Assembly: GCA_963728545.1 (NCBI GenBank)
Contig: CAVSKO010000002.1
Span: 2,480,001-2,544,000, forward strand
Direction: 5' to 3'
From: DASUNP01 sp963728545
Lineage (GTDB): Bacteria; Acidobacteriota; Blastocatellia; UBA7656
DNA length: 64,000 bases
A program made the position numbers and the translations under genes. The notes below the pieces were generated by a model. It did not search any database. It saw nothing but the letters and a program-made list of their open reading frames with translations, and was not told the DNA's origin. Positions 53,601-61,766 of this stretch are shown one piece after another (positions within the stretch are counted from its first letter, which is position 1; the number at the start of each line of letters is the position of its first letter).

Positions 53601-54008
53601 CGAATCTGATACAGCATGTCCGGTGAAATAAATAATCAGCGATGCATCCCTTTGAGTTTTATCTATCTTGTTAAGTGCATCAATGAATTTATTTCTGGTA
53701 GCGGTTTTGTTATACAGGTAGGCATCCTGACGATAGCCCAAGCCACGCAGAGTATTTGCAATCTCTTTTGCGTCTGTTTCAACAAAAGGCAAATCCCTGC
53801 TTGGTGCGGACCTATTAGCGGCAACGACTATGAGGCGCTTTTGCTTACTCTGCAAGTACTCTGCAACAATGTCTTTTCTTGTTTGTGGAGTAACAGACTG
53901 ATGTGACTGTAGTAATACAAAGGAAAAGGAAATAGCAGGCGTCCCCATCACCAATAGGATAAGTAGTACAAACCCAATAACAATCTTCTTTTGACGCCTG
54001 TTAAACAT
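50691..54008 (-). CDS. Membrane-anchored caspase-like protease with many TPR repeats
   Basis: I chose ATG 54008 (1105 aa); the frame is open to 54113 with only a TTG start. Residues 8-33 form a membrane helix. Residues about 55-300 are a caspase (C14) domain: RLIVVAANRSAP, catalytic His131 in IIYFTGHAVSD and Cys183 in IIDSCSSGLA. From about 350 to the end are more than ten TPR units of the CHAT/NB-ARC-associated kind (AYYNLGIVYESSEKAKEAEEAF). Caspase-TPR proteins are proposed effectors or scaffolds in bacterial immunity or development. Both catalytic residues are present. Confidence 0.85.
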   Translation of the reverse strand: MFNRRQKKIVIGFVLLILLVMGTPAISFSFVLLQSHQSVTPQTRKDIVAEYLQSKQKRLIVVAANRSAPSRDLPFVETDAKEIANTLRGLGYRQDAYLYNKTATRNKFIDALNKIDKTQRDASLIIYFTGHAVSDSQQKDLWLQLYGQTEIAPYLGISVGEIIGIVRGEVGYSGELSIIIDSCSSGLATLSKSLNLGELGEKTTIITSSSPTQVSVSVDISETKRMSAFTYCLIKALTDGWQDADGDRDGLMKYTELSDYTENVLAKLFQGGKINEEMEPGILTNKSKMIIGIDPEKVFNWESQLRILIASQMLRLELAIKQPSIVPFPNRPVSVQPPTVSPRAKEIADEISENADSVTKAMKALAQGDYDGARRLLIDAESFRENSLAEIYQAHGRVEIYTGAFKSASEWYQRLLDLKPQDDPEGLRNEAEFLLEAGIVFVVTGDFGRSEPLLRKSLAILNSINPATEEIAAGKFMLGFSSHINGRISEAESLLKEALSIIESVPDEDSISHTLILGALVGVYIDQGKNKEAEIFVTKLRRLTEDSKKSNKIEAYLWGTLFFVGTLVKKEKYSEAKSILQESTLVLENAEQRNEIPITTFHAPYGMGYLSLEEYQKAETYLLSGISSIEKVLGADNWLLNYYYRGLAKAYKERKALAESERCLKKAISLLEKASPPDDLVDTLVELADLYEEQAMLNEAESLYKRALSIETEGKGIFGCGYVAKYSLGNIYHRQKKYAEAEKLFREGKACELKLRKPDDPGPIRGLDYLANTLKEQGRLEEVETLYREAEALYKGVISIQQKTYGQFHPQIAEAYYNLGIVYESSEKAKEAEEAFRQAILVDEKSRDPKHTEFPTYVYRLAWFYFNQERYADAEKLYKRVVMIRSQALGVWDTEVARLLCNLGATYKKEGKYKQAEATLKQALEILERAGDSSSVHFANTMSWLGALYLSTNKFNDAESYFSKAIQIYEKPWDSEGPALAFQITFLAKIYMGQGKLGEAEASFIRARKIFEKSPWANTIEVAQCLTGLAQLYEKQGRFDDAEQLYKHTLTILEAKPNQKDDSLVECLNAYKQLLRKMNRLAEATELDNRIKMLRKQRKMKKNSE

Positions 54009-54638
54009 CCAACTCACTCGATCATTAGAAGGACTTACTTCAAGGCGGTCCTGATAACCTAAGGTCCAAAAGCTTCCACAAGCAATCTTTAAAGCTAATG
54101 GACAATTCGCCAAACGCTATGAGAGCAAAGATCGAATTAATCAACAAGGACACTAGGTTTCGTGAACATTTGAATACGCTCAAGTATTGTTCTTACAACT
54201 CTTACCACGCTAGCTTTATTTCACTTTAACCTACCAATGTTGGGTTAATGATATTACGTGGGCTCGATTACGCGCAAAGAATAAGTGATTGTGGATAGAA
54301 TAACAAATAGAATTTAAACAAATCGTTTGAAGGTATAGCTATGAAAGGGAAATCTTTTATAGCTACAAATCTTCCCAGAAGGAAAATGTCAGGCCAAACC
54401 CAACGCGTCTTAGCAAAGCTCTACTGTAATCTGCTGACAAAGTAGTTTGCCCATCAGAGAATTAAGGTTTTCAGTTTTCAAAGTAAGTAACTGAACCAAT
54501 AAGATCCTCAAGGATATTCTTCTTTATCATTAATCTCTGCTATAATCCTCTCACAGGCGAATCAGGCGAATTTCCCTCACATTAGATAAAGTTTTCCCTT
54601 AATAGGAGTCTTACCCGTTTCATCAGGAGGTGTAAGAA
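54009..54638. other. 630-bp AT-rich intergenic region between divergent operons
   Basis: It should contain the promoter of the caspase operon (left) and of the gene at 54639 (right); the latter has TCAGGAGGTG as ribosome binding site. No coding sequence, tRNA or clear repeat was recognised. Confidence 0.4.
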
Positions 54639-55361
54639 ATGGCTAACACTTGCTCAATTTGCCGACACGACCTGCGCCCTATGATCGAAACCCTCATGGC
54701 GCGCGGTTACTCATTACGTCACATAGCGTCACAATTCGGCGTCGGCTATAAGTCCGTTGAAAGACATCAAGAGTGCGTCTCCGAGATACTCGGTGCGGCC
54801 CGCCGTCGCCGCGATACTGAGACTGCCATCAACGTCAACGAACAGATCAATCTAGCCTGCCTCACGATGAGCAAATTGCGCCTTGCCTGTGAGAATTACC
54901 TGGCCGATCCAGACAACCCCGACAGGTTCACGCTTGATGCTCGTGCGGGCGAAATCATGGTGATCTTTGACGAGCTGGCCCCTGGAGCCAATAGACCATC
55001 ACGCAAGCGCGCTACGCTGTCAAGCTTGCTTGTAAGAGCCGAGAAGTTGCGAGGCGTCACGGTAGATCATACGGAATCAAAGTACGCCGATCCACGTCAG
55101 TTAATCATCAACACCATGCGGCAGATGACGGCACAGCTCGACGTGATCGCAAAGTTGCAGGGGTTGTACAAGCAGCCTGCCATCAACCCGCTTGACCAGC
55201 ACTTCGACCTAATCGCAATAAAGATGGAAGAGCAGCGCGAGCAGGGGCGCGAGATCACGCGCGAAGAGGCAGATCGGCTTGTGCGAGAAGAGACGGACGA
55301 GTTTATCAGGCTTGCGCGTAAGACGGGCCAGGACGTGCAAGGTTCGGAGTTGATACAGTAG
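54639..55361 (+). CDS. Phage terminase small subunit-like HTH protein
   Basis: The protein is 240 aa. The N-terminus has a CSICRH-x-L-R motif and an HTH (YSLRHIASQFGVGYKSVERHQECV), with His and Cys positioned to bind zinc. The middle and C-terminus are helical (INTMRQMTAQLDVIAKLQGLYKQP). This resembles small terminase-like proteins on prophages and islands. No large subunit follows, so it may be a relic or may act in redirected packaging of a satellite. Confidence 0.55.
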   Translation: MANTCSICRHDLRPMIETLMARGYSLRHIASQFGVGYKSVERHQECVSEILGAARRRRDTETAINVNEQINLACLTMSKLRLACENYLADPDNPDRFTLDARAGEIMVIFDELAPGANRPSRKRATLSSLLVRAEKLRGVTVDHTESKYADPRQLIINTMRQMTAQLDVIAKLQGLYKQPAINPLDQHFDLIAIKMEEQREQGREITREEADRLVREETDEFIRLARKTGQDVQGSELIQ

Positions 55362-55446
55362 GGGAGATAGCTGTGGCCTGCTGGCTCTGTGGGCGTTCCG
55401 GGGTGCTATGGCAAGGGCTAGTGACAAAATAGTCAGGGGGAATCTC

Positions 55447-55574
55447 ATGCCCCTCCCCGGCCCGAAGCTTCTACCACGAAACTTGGCTCCCGGCTCGCGG
55501 CGGTTGAGGGTGGCGAAATGAAGGTAGCTGTCACCAATCCCACAGTTCAATTGATGCACTTCGTAAGAGATTGA
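55447..55574 (+). other. Two tiny overlapping frames, possible phage gene remnants
   Basis: A frame at 55447-55521 (24 codons, starting MPLPGPKLLPRNLAPG) overlaps as ATGA another at 55518-55574 (18 codons, MKVAVTNPTVQLMHF). The overlap suggests former phage-type gene packing, cut off by the restriction-modification cassette at 55605. Their coding status is doubtful. Confidence 0.3.
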
Positions 55575-55604
55575 CAACTTGTTTTGCTCTGTTAAATTTA
55601 GCTT

Positions 55605-56808
55605 ATGGCGCGAAACAAGCCTCTTGTCTCTGAATCTAGGAATTATCTAGTTACAACCGTCGCACAGGCTAAAGAGATTACTTCATCTTGGTTGTCTGAG
55701 ATTGAACTTAATAAAGTTACAATGCTTGGCCTGCCGGAAGTGGATGACCGTTATCATGTTTGGCGTGTTCCCATTTGCGCTATCATTGGTGGAAAGAAAA
55801 TAGGTGAGGCAGTCATTGACGCATATACAACAGAAATACTATTCGACAAGACGACTAAGCCAGAGATGCTAGAAGCGCGGCTTCTAAATAAAGATGAAAT
55901 GAAGCTGGCAAAAAAGCGCGCAGATATTCAATATCCTATATCAACTGTTCGGAACACCATTGGATTAGGCGACTGTGTGGAATTAATTGACTCTATGCCT
56001 GCAGCTAGTGTCAATTTAGTTTTTACTTCACCTCCCTACTTCAACGCCCGCCCGGAGTACAGCGACTATGAAGAATATGAACACTACCTATTGAAGATGC
56101 GCCAAGTCATCAATCGGTTCTCATCGGGTTCTTAATGAAGGACGATTCTTTGTCATGAACTGTGCTCCAGTACTACTTCGCCGAGCAAGCCGTTCCGAAT
56201 CATCAAAACGAATCGCTGTACCTTTTGACATGCATCGTATTTTCATCGATGAAGGCTATGATTTTATTGATGATATTATCTGGGTGAAGCCGGAAGGAGC
56301 AGGATGGGCTACCGGAAGAGGGCGACGCTTTGCAGCAGATCGTAATCCACTTCAATATAAAGCTGTACCGGTTACGGAATACGTGCTTGTTTATCGAAAG
56401 CGAACCGATTTGTTGATTGATTGGCATATTCGCAATCATCCAGATAGAAAAGTAGTGGTTGCTTCTAAAGTCGGCGACGATTATGAGCGCACAAATATTT
56501 GGCGTATCAATCCTAAAACTAATTCAAAACATCCTGCGGCGTTTCCTTTGGAACTTGCTCAAAAGGTTATTAGTTACTATTCATTTAAAGGCGATGTTAT
56601 TTTAGATATGTTTGCAGGGTCTGGAACTGTTGGAGCAGCAGCAGCAGGTCTGGGCCGACGGTTTGTATTGTTTGACAATAATCCTGAATACGTTCAGATG
56701 ATGCGAAAGGAAGCCCATAAGTGGTTAGGACATGCCGCAAGAAATGTGCTATGTCTTAACTGCCCGCCTATAACGGAGGTTGGGCAGCCGCATCTTCCCA
56801 TCGAGTAA
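55605..56808 (+). CDS. Type II DNA methyltransferase (beta class), frameshift near 56115
   Basis: The frame stops at 56135 after VINRFSSGS, but one base fewer near 56115 gives GSHRVLNEGRFFVMNCAPVLL and continues to 56808. The joined protein of about 400 aa has motif IV LVFTSPPYFNARPEY (TSPPY) before motif I VILDMFAGSGTVGAAAAGLGRRF, the beta-class order. TSPPY is typical of N4-cytosine methylation, with N6-adenine as the alternative. It protects host DNA from the adjacent endonuclease. If the shift is real, the restriction enzyme would be left without its partner, which argues for a sequence error. Confidence 0.82.
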
Positions 56809-56809
56809 T

Positions 56810-57973
56810 ATGCCTGATCGAAACACAATATCTATTAAAGACCTTTTTCCAGAAGGTGGTCGCATTCTCTTAACAGGGGGCGGTAAAGAATTTGTTGAGC
56901 GTATCGGCATTGATGCTATCCGCCATTCAATCCTAAGTGTAATGATGGGAGATAATATACGAACACAAACAGAGCCATTATCACGACGGAAGATAGCCAT
57001 AGTTAGCGGGGCAATAATTTCATTATTTTTGCGTGGACATTTGGAAATAGAGGGTTTTACAAATCAACTATCTTCTATGGCAGTTGAACAGCTTAGCGCA
57101 CGTAGAGGAAGCGAAAAGTCAATTATTTGGGTTTCGCAATGGTTAATTGGATTAACACAAAAGCAGTTTCAAAATGTTCTTAGAAGTGATCCTGAAGCAA
57201 TTGCCCGATACATTGCAGATTTTGAAGCAGCAATAGAGGAGGCTGCCGAAAAATGCCGTGAAGAGTTTGGCAACGTGAGTATGACTTTAGGTGTCCTGGA
57301 AGATTCCAGTGGACAGACCGTAGAACTTAATTGGAAAGACATAGCAAGGCTTACAACTGTAATAGGCAGTCAGACTTTGGCGATTCGAGGTTCCGACAAG
57401 TCAATGTATGGGAAATTATTTGAGCGGCTGATACTTGGCTCTTTTCTTTCTATTCTTGGATTTGAAAGAGTTAATCCTGCCACCAATAGAAAAACATCCG
57501 GTGTATTTTGGCTGTCAGATAGTTCTGATCTACGCGAAAGCGATGCTACCTTATTATTCGAGCCTGGAAAAATAGCGCGGTTTGATATTGGCTTTATCGG
57601 GATAGGCAACTCTGAAATTTCAAAAGACAAATTATCTCGCTATGCAAGGGAAATGGAAATGGCGGGTGGGAGAAGTTCTTCTGTTACCTTCATCATAGTT
57701 GATAGATTGCCAAAAACAGGAAAGACACAAAAGGCGGCGGAACAAATAGGGGCTGAAATTGTTCAGATGAGTATGCAATTTTGGGTGAAAGAACTTGCAC
57801 AAAAGCTTGGTGATCGTCTAGGTTTCCAGCATCGCCTACAGACAATGGAGGATGAGGTTATTGGCAGCTATTTGGAAAGAGAGTTGTCGCTTATACCAGT
57901 CCAAGATTTTCTTAGTGGTGTATCTGTAGGAGAACTAGCACAAGAAGAACAATCTGAATCTGGGGATGCCTAA
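56810..57973 (+). CDS. Putative type II restriction endonuclease partner (possibly CfrBI-like)
   Basis: The start is ATG 56810, 1 bp after the methyltransferase stop (387 aa). The sequence is mixed alpha/beta with GKLFERLILGSFLSILGFERV near residue 205, followed by DSSDLRESDATLLFEPGKIARFDIGFIG, plausibly a PD-(D/E)xK core (E..SDAT..RFDIGF). The gene pair layout and a TSPPY methylase recall the CfrBI system, but this was not checked by search. Confidence 0.65.
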   Translation: MPDRNTISIKDLFPEGGRILLTGGGKEFVERIGIDAIRHSILSVMMGDNIRTQTEPLSRRKIAIVSGAIISLFLRGHLEIEGFTNQLSSMAVEQLSARRGSEKSIIWVSQWLIGLTQKQFQNVLRSDPEAIARYIADFEAAIEEAAEKCREEFGNVSMTLGVLEDSSGQTVELNWKDIARLTTVIGSQTLAIRGSDKSMYGKLFERLILGSFLSILGFERVNPATNRKTSGVFWLSDSSDLRESDATLLFEPGKIARFDIGFIGIGNSEISKDKLSRYAREMEMAGGRSSSVTFIIVDRLPKTGKTQKAAEQIGAEIVQMSMQFWVKELAQKLGDRLGFQHRLQTMEDEVIGSYLERELSLIPVQDFLSGVSVGELAQEEQSESGDA

Positions 57974-58142
57974 GAAACCCTAAAATGGATTGAGCATCGA
58001 GTAAAAGTTCTCTTGCTCAATCTGTTGGTGTCATTTTTTGCGCGTTCTAGGATAGGAGTAAGGTGTGTTGCCTTTCATTCGGGCGAGCAAGTCTCTCAAC
58101 TTTTCAAAAGCCAACGGGCTACCGCGCCACTGGCGAACAAAC

Positions 58143-58406
58143 CTAATGCTTCAGTAGGAACTCTATAGCTTGAAGCGCAGAACTCACCGTGCAATCGTGG
58201 TCAATACATCTCCATTCACCTCCTGATGGGCCGATCCATAAACCCGACTTCGTATCAACCGCTAGACACTTGCCGTTATGTTCAAACACCTGGCACTCTT
58301 CAACTTCCCCAATTATTAAAATCCCTGACTCTATTTGTATATTCCTACTGGCAAGTAAATCCTTGATGTAGTTTGTGGCTTGGGCTTGTTTGGGGAATTT
58401 AGGCAT
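58143..58406 (-). CDS. Module protein A2: small conserved protein (paralogue of 28716)
   Basis: The start is ATG 58406 (MPKFPKQAQATNYIKDLLASRNIQIE), aligned with the element 1 copy; an in-frame upstream start at 58418 is not shared. The protein is 87 aa. ECQVFEHNGKCLAVDTKSGLWIG and SSALQAIEFLLKH are conserved between copies. It starts 1 bp after the Crp-like stop codon, so it is probably cotranslated. The function is unknown. Confidence 0.72.
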   Translation of the reverse strand: MPKFPKQAQATNYIKDLLASRNIQIESGILIIGEVEECQVFEHNGKCLAVDTKSGLWIGPSGGEWRCIDHDCTVSSALQAIEFLLKH

Positions 58407-58407
58407 C

Positions 58408-59100
58408 CTACAACTCACTCAATTCTTTCAACGCTCGCTTCTCTAGTATCGTTATCTTCATCCGGCCAACATCTATGAGCCTATCGAGTTTCCAAGCGTC
58501 AAGTATTACCGTTACAGTTTCTCGATAAAGCCCAAGACGTTCACCTATTTCCTGATGACTAATTCCTTCTATGATTGAATCTTTCCCGGCTAGCTTCAAA
58601 AGAAGCGTTGCAATTCTTGAATCAGCTAACTGGAAATGAGAGCTATAGTGCTCCTGCTCAATGTCAGTAAGCCTACAGCCTATCTTTTCAAGTAGTCCTA
58701 ATGGATTTGTCCTTGCCCATAGCTTCGCCGCGTAAGTGTCCATAAAGCCAATTTCTGCGCCTTCCTCACCCGCTAGGGCTTTAGTAATGAGCATCGTCTG
58801 ACCGAGCAAAGGCATATCTCCGAATAGAGTCCCTGATGCTAATCGCTTTATGAAATAGCTATGAACCGTATGATAGATTTCAACCGCGCCTCGCGTAACA
58901 AGACAGATATTATTTTTGCAGTTTATGATTCTGCCAGGAACAAATGATTGAACGGGAAGTGATACAAATACCCTTGATCCAGGGAAGTCGTCAGCTTTCA
59001 AGTATCCTATTTTCTGAGCTAGGCTAGAGGCAGCAAGGGCTTTCATTCTGTCGGTGAGAAGGTGTTTTCTTCGGCCCGTTGGTTCTACTCGTCTGCTCAT
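58408..59100 (-). CDS. Module protein B2: Crp/Fnr-like regulator
   Basis: The start is ATG 59100 (230 aa). Closely related to 28980-29654: GRRKHLLTDRMKALAASSLAQKIGYLKADDFPGSRVFVSLPVQSF, CLVTRGAVEIYHTVHSYFIKRLASGTLFGDMPLLG, then the winged helix ISHQEIGERLGLYRETVTVILDAWKLDRLIDV. Divergent from the XRE gene. The conserved beta barrel without an obvious cAMP motif suggests another ligand or none. Confidence 0.82.
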   Translation of the reverse strand: MSRRVEPTGRRKHLLTDRMKALAASSLAQKIGYLKADDFPGSRVFVSLPVQSFVPGRIINCKNNICLVTRGAVEIYHTVHSYFIKRLASGTLFGDMPLLGQTMLITKALAGEEGAEIGFMDTYAAKLWARTNPLGLLEKIGCRLTDIEQEHYSSHFQLADSRIATLLLKLAGKDSIIEGISHQEIGERLGLYRETVTVILDAWKLDRLIDVGRMKITILEKRALKELSEL

Positions 59101-59223
59101 AATAAAAATAAGGGAACGCATAGGCATTGAGGATTCGCAGTTCCACGCCGCCCCTGCGCCCCCTCCAGCCACTTAACCTAAAAGGAGGAATGAGATACAC
59201 TCGTATGTCCCCAGTTCCATAAA

Positions 59224-59268
59224 CGTGGCGTATCTTACGGTATGGATATATTCTTGTCAAGAATATAT
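59224..59268. promoter_or_regulatory. Control region of module 2 with a 23-bp palindrome
   Basis: CGTGGCGTAT-x-TTACG (59224-59240) matches module 1. Directly after it lies a perfect palindrome ATATATTCTT-GTC-AAGAATATAT (59246-59268). Its inner half-sites TATTCTT/AAGAATA recur at 60930-60945 downstream of the peptide gene. Likely bound by the XRE or Crp-like protein. Confidence 0.65.
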
Positions 59269-59304
59269 GACGGCAGACGTAATATATTCTGAATAGGTAA
59301 GGCT

Positions 59305-59703
59305 ATGCTAAATGAATATGTAGAGCGCGTGATGAAGCATAAAGGCTTATCTCTTGCTGATGTGCAGAGGAATTGCGACCACAAAATTACCGCAGGCTAC
59401 ATCGGTAAGATTATCAAAGGTACGGTTACGAATTTGTCCTTTGAGAAAATCCTGGCTCTGGCTAAAGGCTTGGAGGTTGACCCATACGATGTATTTGCCG
59501 CTTGCTATGGTAGACCGCCACGTGAGCAAACCACTCCAGATGCGTTTGCGCTCGTTGATCTCATGCAAAAGCTTCTCTTGAATCCCGACGTGTTGGAAGC
59601 TCTGCCGCTCGTTCTGAAGTTGACACCGGAAAAGCGCAAAGTGCTATTGCGACCGCTCAAATTCGCAAGTAAGAAGAAGTCAAAGAAAAAGGGGAAGAGT
59701 TAG
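59305..59703 (+). CDS. Module protein C2: XRE-family helix-turn-helix regulator
   Basis: The protein is 132 aa. The HTH is LNEYVERVMKHKGLSLADVQRNC, ITAGYIGKIIKGTVTNLSFEKILALAKGLEVDPYDVF; the C-terminal tail is basic (KFASKKKSKKKGK). Related to 29855-30259, but with more divergence than the Crp-like pair. It converges on the TPR gene with a 4-bp overlap of stop codons. Confidence 0.85.
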   Translation: MLNEYVERVMKHKGLSLADVQRNCDHKITAGYIGKIIKGTVTNLSFEKILALAKGLEVDPYDVFAACYGRPPREQTTPDAFALVDLMQKLLLNPDVLEALPLVLKLTPEKRKVLLRPLKFASKKKSKKKGKS

Positions 59704-60686
59704 GTACGCTTCGAGGTGATTCTAATGACGGCATCTAAAATCTGATCGAGTTGATCGTCAGTAATATCCTCAGTAGAAGAAAGCTCAATGATCTTAAAGA
59801 GCTTGTCCTTATCTGACATCTTACTGAAATCTAATTCATCATTGCCGTTTGGCTCTTTTACCATTTTCTTTGTCCAGTCCGTGTAAGAAAGGAGTTTTCC
59901 TGGCTGTTCTGTAGACTTTGTGACTTTATTGCTTCGCTCTGGAAGCGGTACAACATTGTATGGTGCAACCTGAGTAAATGACACAAAAGAACGAGAACGG
60001 TATAACTTTAAGTGTGTTTCTTCGGCTGTTCCGCGCCACTCAGGATACGCAAACGCATAAGGGGATGCAAGGATAACGTCACATATATTACTCGCTTCTT
60101 CCAGCCTCCCTACCTCGGCTAATTCGACGGCAAACGAATTAAGATACTGATAATAGAAATTAGGAGCGGCGTGTTTGATTAGGGGAAAGATTTTCTCGAA
60201 CTCTTTAATCGCTTGCTTGTGGTCCCCCTCTTTCGCCCTTACTACTGCCATACACCTAGACGCTTCCACAATGAGAGAAAGGTTATTTGTAGTTTTCAAG
60301 GCTTCTGTAAAAAACCTGTGTTCCTCATCATAGTTCCCCTGGTAAGCCTCGCTTGCTGCAAGTGACATTAGAGCTTTGGCTTTATAGGTGGTTGATTGTT
60401 CCGCAACCCTTTCAAAAATATAATTCGCATTTTGCCCCGTTCGCTGAATACGCAATCCCTTATAATATTGGCCTATAAGTTGGTGTTCCCTTATGGGGAG
60501 ATTGCATAAAATTGGGATTATTTCTTCTACTCTACTGCCTTGCCTAAACGCATGGGCAGTTTCAGCCTCCAAGACCAATCTGCACCCTAATTCTTGAAAT
60601 CCAGAAATATCCCTGAATAATTGCTGATAAAATCCGGCCCGTAAGGAGGAAACAATGAAACGATTACTGGCAACTTTGATGCTCAT
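59700..60686 (-). CDS. Module protein D2: TPR-like helical repeat protein
   Basis: The protein is 328 aa, closely related to 30256-31245: RFIVSSLRAGFYQQLFRDISGFQELG, GQYYKGLRIQRTGQNANYIFERV, LNSFAVELAEVGRLEEASNICDVIL. The start ATG at 60684-60686 overlaps the divergent peptide gene by 32 bp exactly as in module 1. No enzymatic motif is seen. Confidence 0.75.
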   Translation of the reverse strand: MSIKVASNRFIVSSLRAGFYQQLFRDISGFQELGCRLVLEAETAHAFRQGSRVEEIIPILCNLPIREHQLIGQYYKGLRIQRTGQNANYIFERVAEQSTTYKAKALMSLAASEAYQGNYDEEHRFFTEALKTTNNLSLIVEASRCMAVVRAKEGDHKQAIKEFEKIFPLIKHAAPNFYYQYLNSFAVELAEVGRLEEASNICDVILASPYAFAYPEWRGTAEETHLKLYRSRSFVSFTQVAPYNVVPLPERSNKVTKSTEQPGKLLSYTDWTKKMVKEPNGNDELDFSKMSDKDKLFKIIELSSTEDITDDQLDQILDAVIRITSKRT

Positions 60687-60867
60687 TTTGTGTCTATCCT
60701 TTCCCGTCTTTGCAGGACACGTTCAAGGCGGAGGATGGTGTACATGTGACAATGCAGAAAATCACAGCACACTTAATGGGCCTGTTCAAGAATCGGCCTC
60801 TGAATCCGATGCTACTCTAGGCTTATTTCCAATAGCTGTACTGATGTATCTAAAAGCGAGAGCCTAG
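60655..60867 (+). CDS. Module peptide E2: small exported CxC peptide
   Basis: The protein is 70 aa with TAAGGAGG before ATG 60655. The signal peptide (MKRLLATLMLILCLSFPVFA) is almost identical to E1. The mature part starts GHVQGGGW, then C-x-C-DN-x-E-x-H-x-TLNG, and ends with a hydrophobic stretch LGLFPIAVLMYLKARA. Differences from E1 concentrate in the residues just after the signal peptide and in the acidic spacer, as might be expected for signals with separate specificity. Confidence 0.75.
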   Translation: MKRLLATLMLILCLSFPVFAGHVQGGGWCTCDNAENHSTLNGPVQESASESDATLGLFPIAVLMYLKARA

Positions 60868-60890
60868 TTTAAAAACCAACATATTTCCAC

Positions 60891-60983
60891 TCACCGCTGG
60901 GACAACTGGCGGCTTAATATTTGTGTATCTATTCTTCTAAGAATAAACGAGCGTATTCTACCCTACAAAAGATTATTGTCAAA
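60891..60983. repeat. Conserved non-coding block after peptide gene E2 (copy of 31468)
   Basis: About 93 bp similar to 31468-31560. It includes TATTCTT-CT-AAGAATA (60930-60945), a 7-bp inverted repeat matching the half-sites of the palindrome in front of the xre gene, and a further TATTCT. A terminator-operator combination or small RNA is possible. Confidence 0.6.
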
Positions 60984-61022
60984 TACTCCGCGTTGATAAG
61001 CAGTCGCGGCCCTGCTCTTAAA

Positions 61023-61322
61023 TCAATACTCATTCGGCAAAAGCAACGTGGTCACGCTGCGGTCGGCTTCCGTTATAATCCACACCTTTTCATCATCGCT
61101 AATTCGATAGCTTGAAAAGATGCGGAGGTACTTATCGACAGAGTATTCATTTTCCTGTTTGTCGTCTTCGCTCAAATCTCCCCAATCACCAGCCTGGTGA
61201 CGTGCGAGCAAGGCGCGGCCATCTACGCTGGCTTGTGCTAGGGCTTCTATTGCGCCGGGCGTTGCTACTACTCTGCCAAGTGGGAAGCGCCCGCCTGTCC
61301 GTATGGTTTCAAATTCTTTCAT
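61023..61322 (-). CDS. Conserved mobile-element protein (GDWG family, paralogue of 36337)
   Basis: The start is ATG 61322 (99 aa) after AAAGGA; the frame extends to 61379. FPLGRVVATPGAIEALAQ, HQAGDWGDLSEDDKQENEYSV and VWIITEADRSVTTLLLPNEY match the element 1 copy. Unknown activity. Confidence 0.78.
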   Translation of the reverse strand: MKEFETIRTGGRFPLGRVVATPGAIEALAQASVDGRALLARHQAGDWGDLSEDDKQENEYSVDKYLRIFSSYRISDDEKVWIITEADRSVTTLLLPNEY

Positions 61323-61371
61323 GGTGGTTTTCCTTTGCGCGTTTTCGTCAGTCGCGCCCCTGGCCTTGCTC

Positions 61372-61713
61372 TCAAACACCTGATTGATAGCGGGGCCTGT
61401 AGCCTTCGCTGCGACCTTCGCGGCAGTCCATACACTGTCTAAGGCTGCTTGGCCTTTCGCACGTCATGCAGTAGCCGTCATGCTCTTGCACTTCGATAGG
61501 CTTGCTTGTGCGGTGAATCTCTCTCAGCATCCCGTATGCTTGCTCTATCGTGATCTCTTCAAGAGCGCAACCGTTAAGCGCCATTGAAATCGCCTCGGCA
61601 TCTTCAAGTGTGCGGCCATCCCACTCGATGTTGCCCTTGATCTGCGCGAGCAGCGAGCGGCCCGTCAGTGTGTCTTTGGCTCTCTGTTGCGTCTGTGCTG
61701 TTGCTGTGTTCAT
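61372..61713 (-). CDS. Small zinc-ribbon-like hypothetical protein
   Basis: ATG 61713 with GGAG upstream (113 aa). The C-terminus has GYCMTCERP and RQCMDCREG, two CxxC pairs that likely bind zinc. The middle part is helical. It lies between the HNH and GDWG genes on the same strand; the corresponding gene in element 1 is missing or decayed. Confidence 0.65.
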   Translation of the reverse strand: MNTATAQTQQRAKDTLTGRSLLAQIKGNIEWDGRTLEDAEAISMALNGCALEEITIEQAYGMLREIHRTSKPIEVQEHDGYCMTCERPSSLRQCMDCREGRSEGYRPRYQSGV

Positions 61714-61766
61714 GTTCAATCTCCATCAAGTGAAGCGGGCCGCGCGATGTGCGGCCCTTGCTTCGA

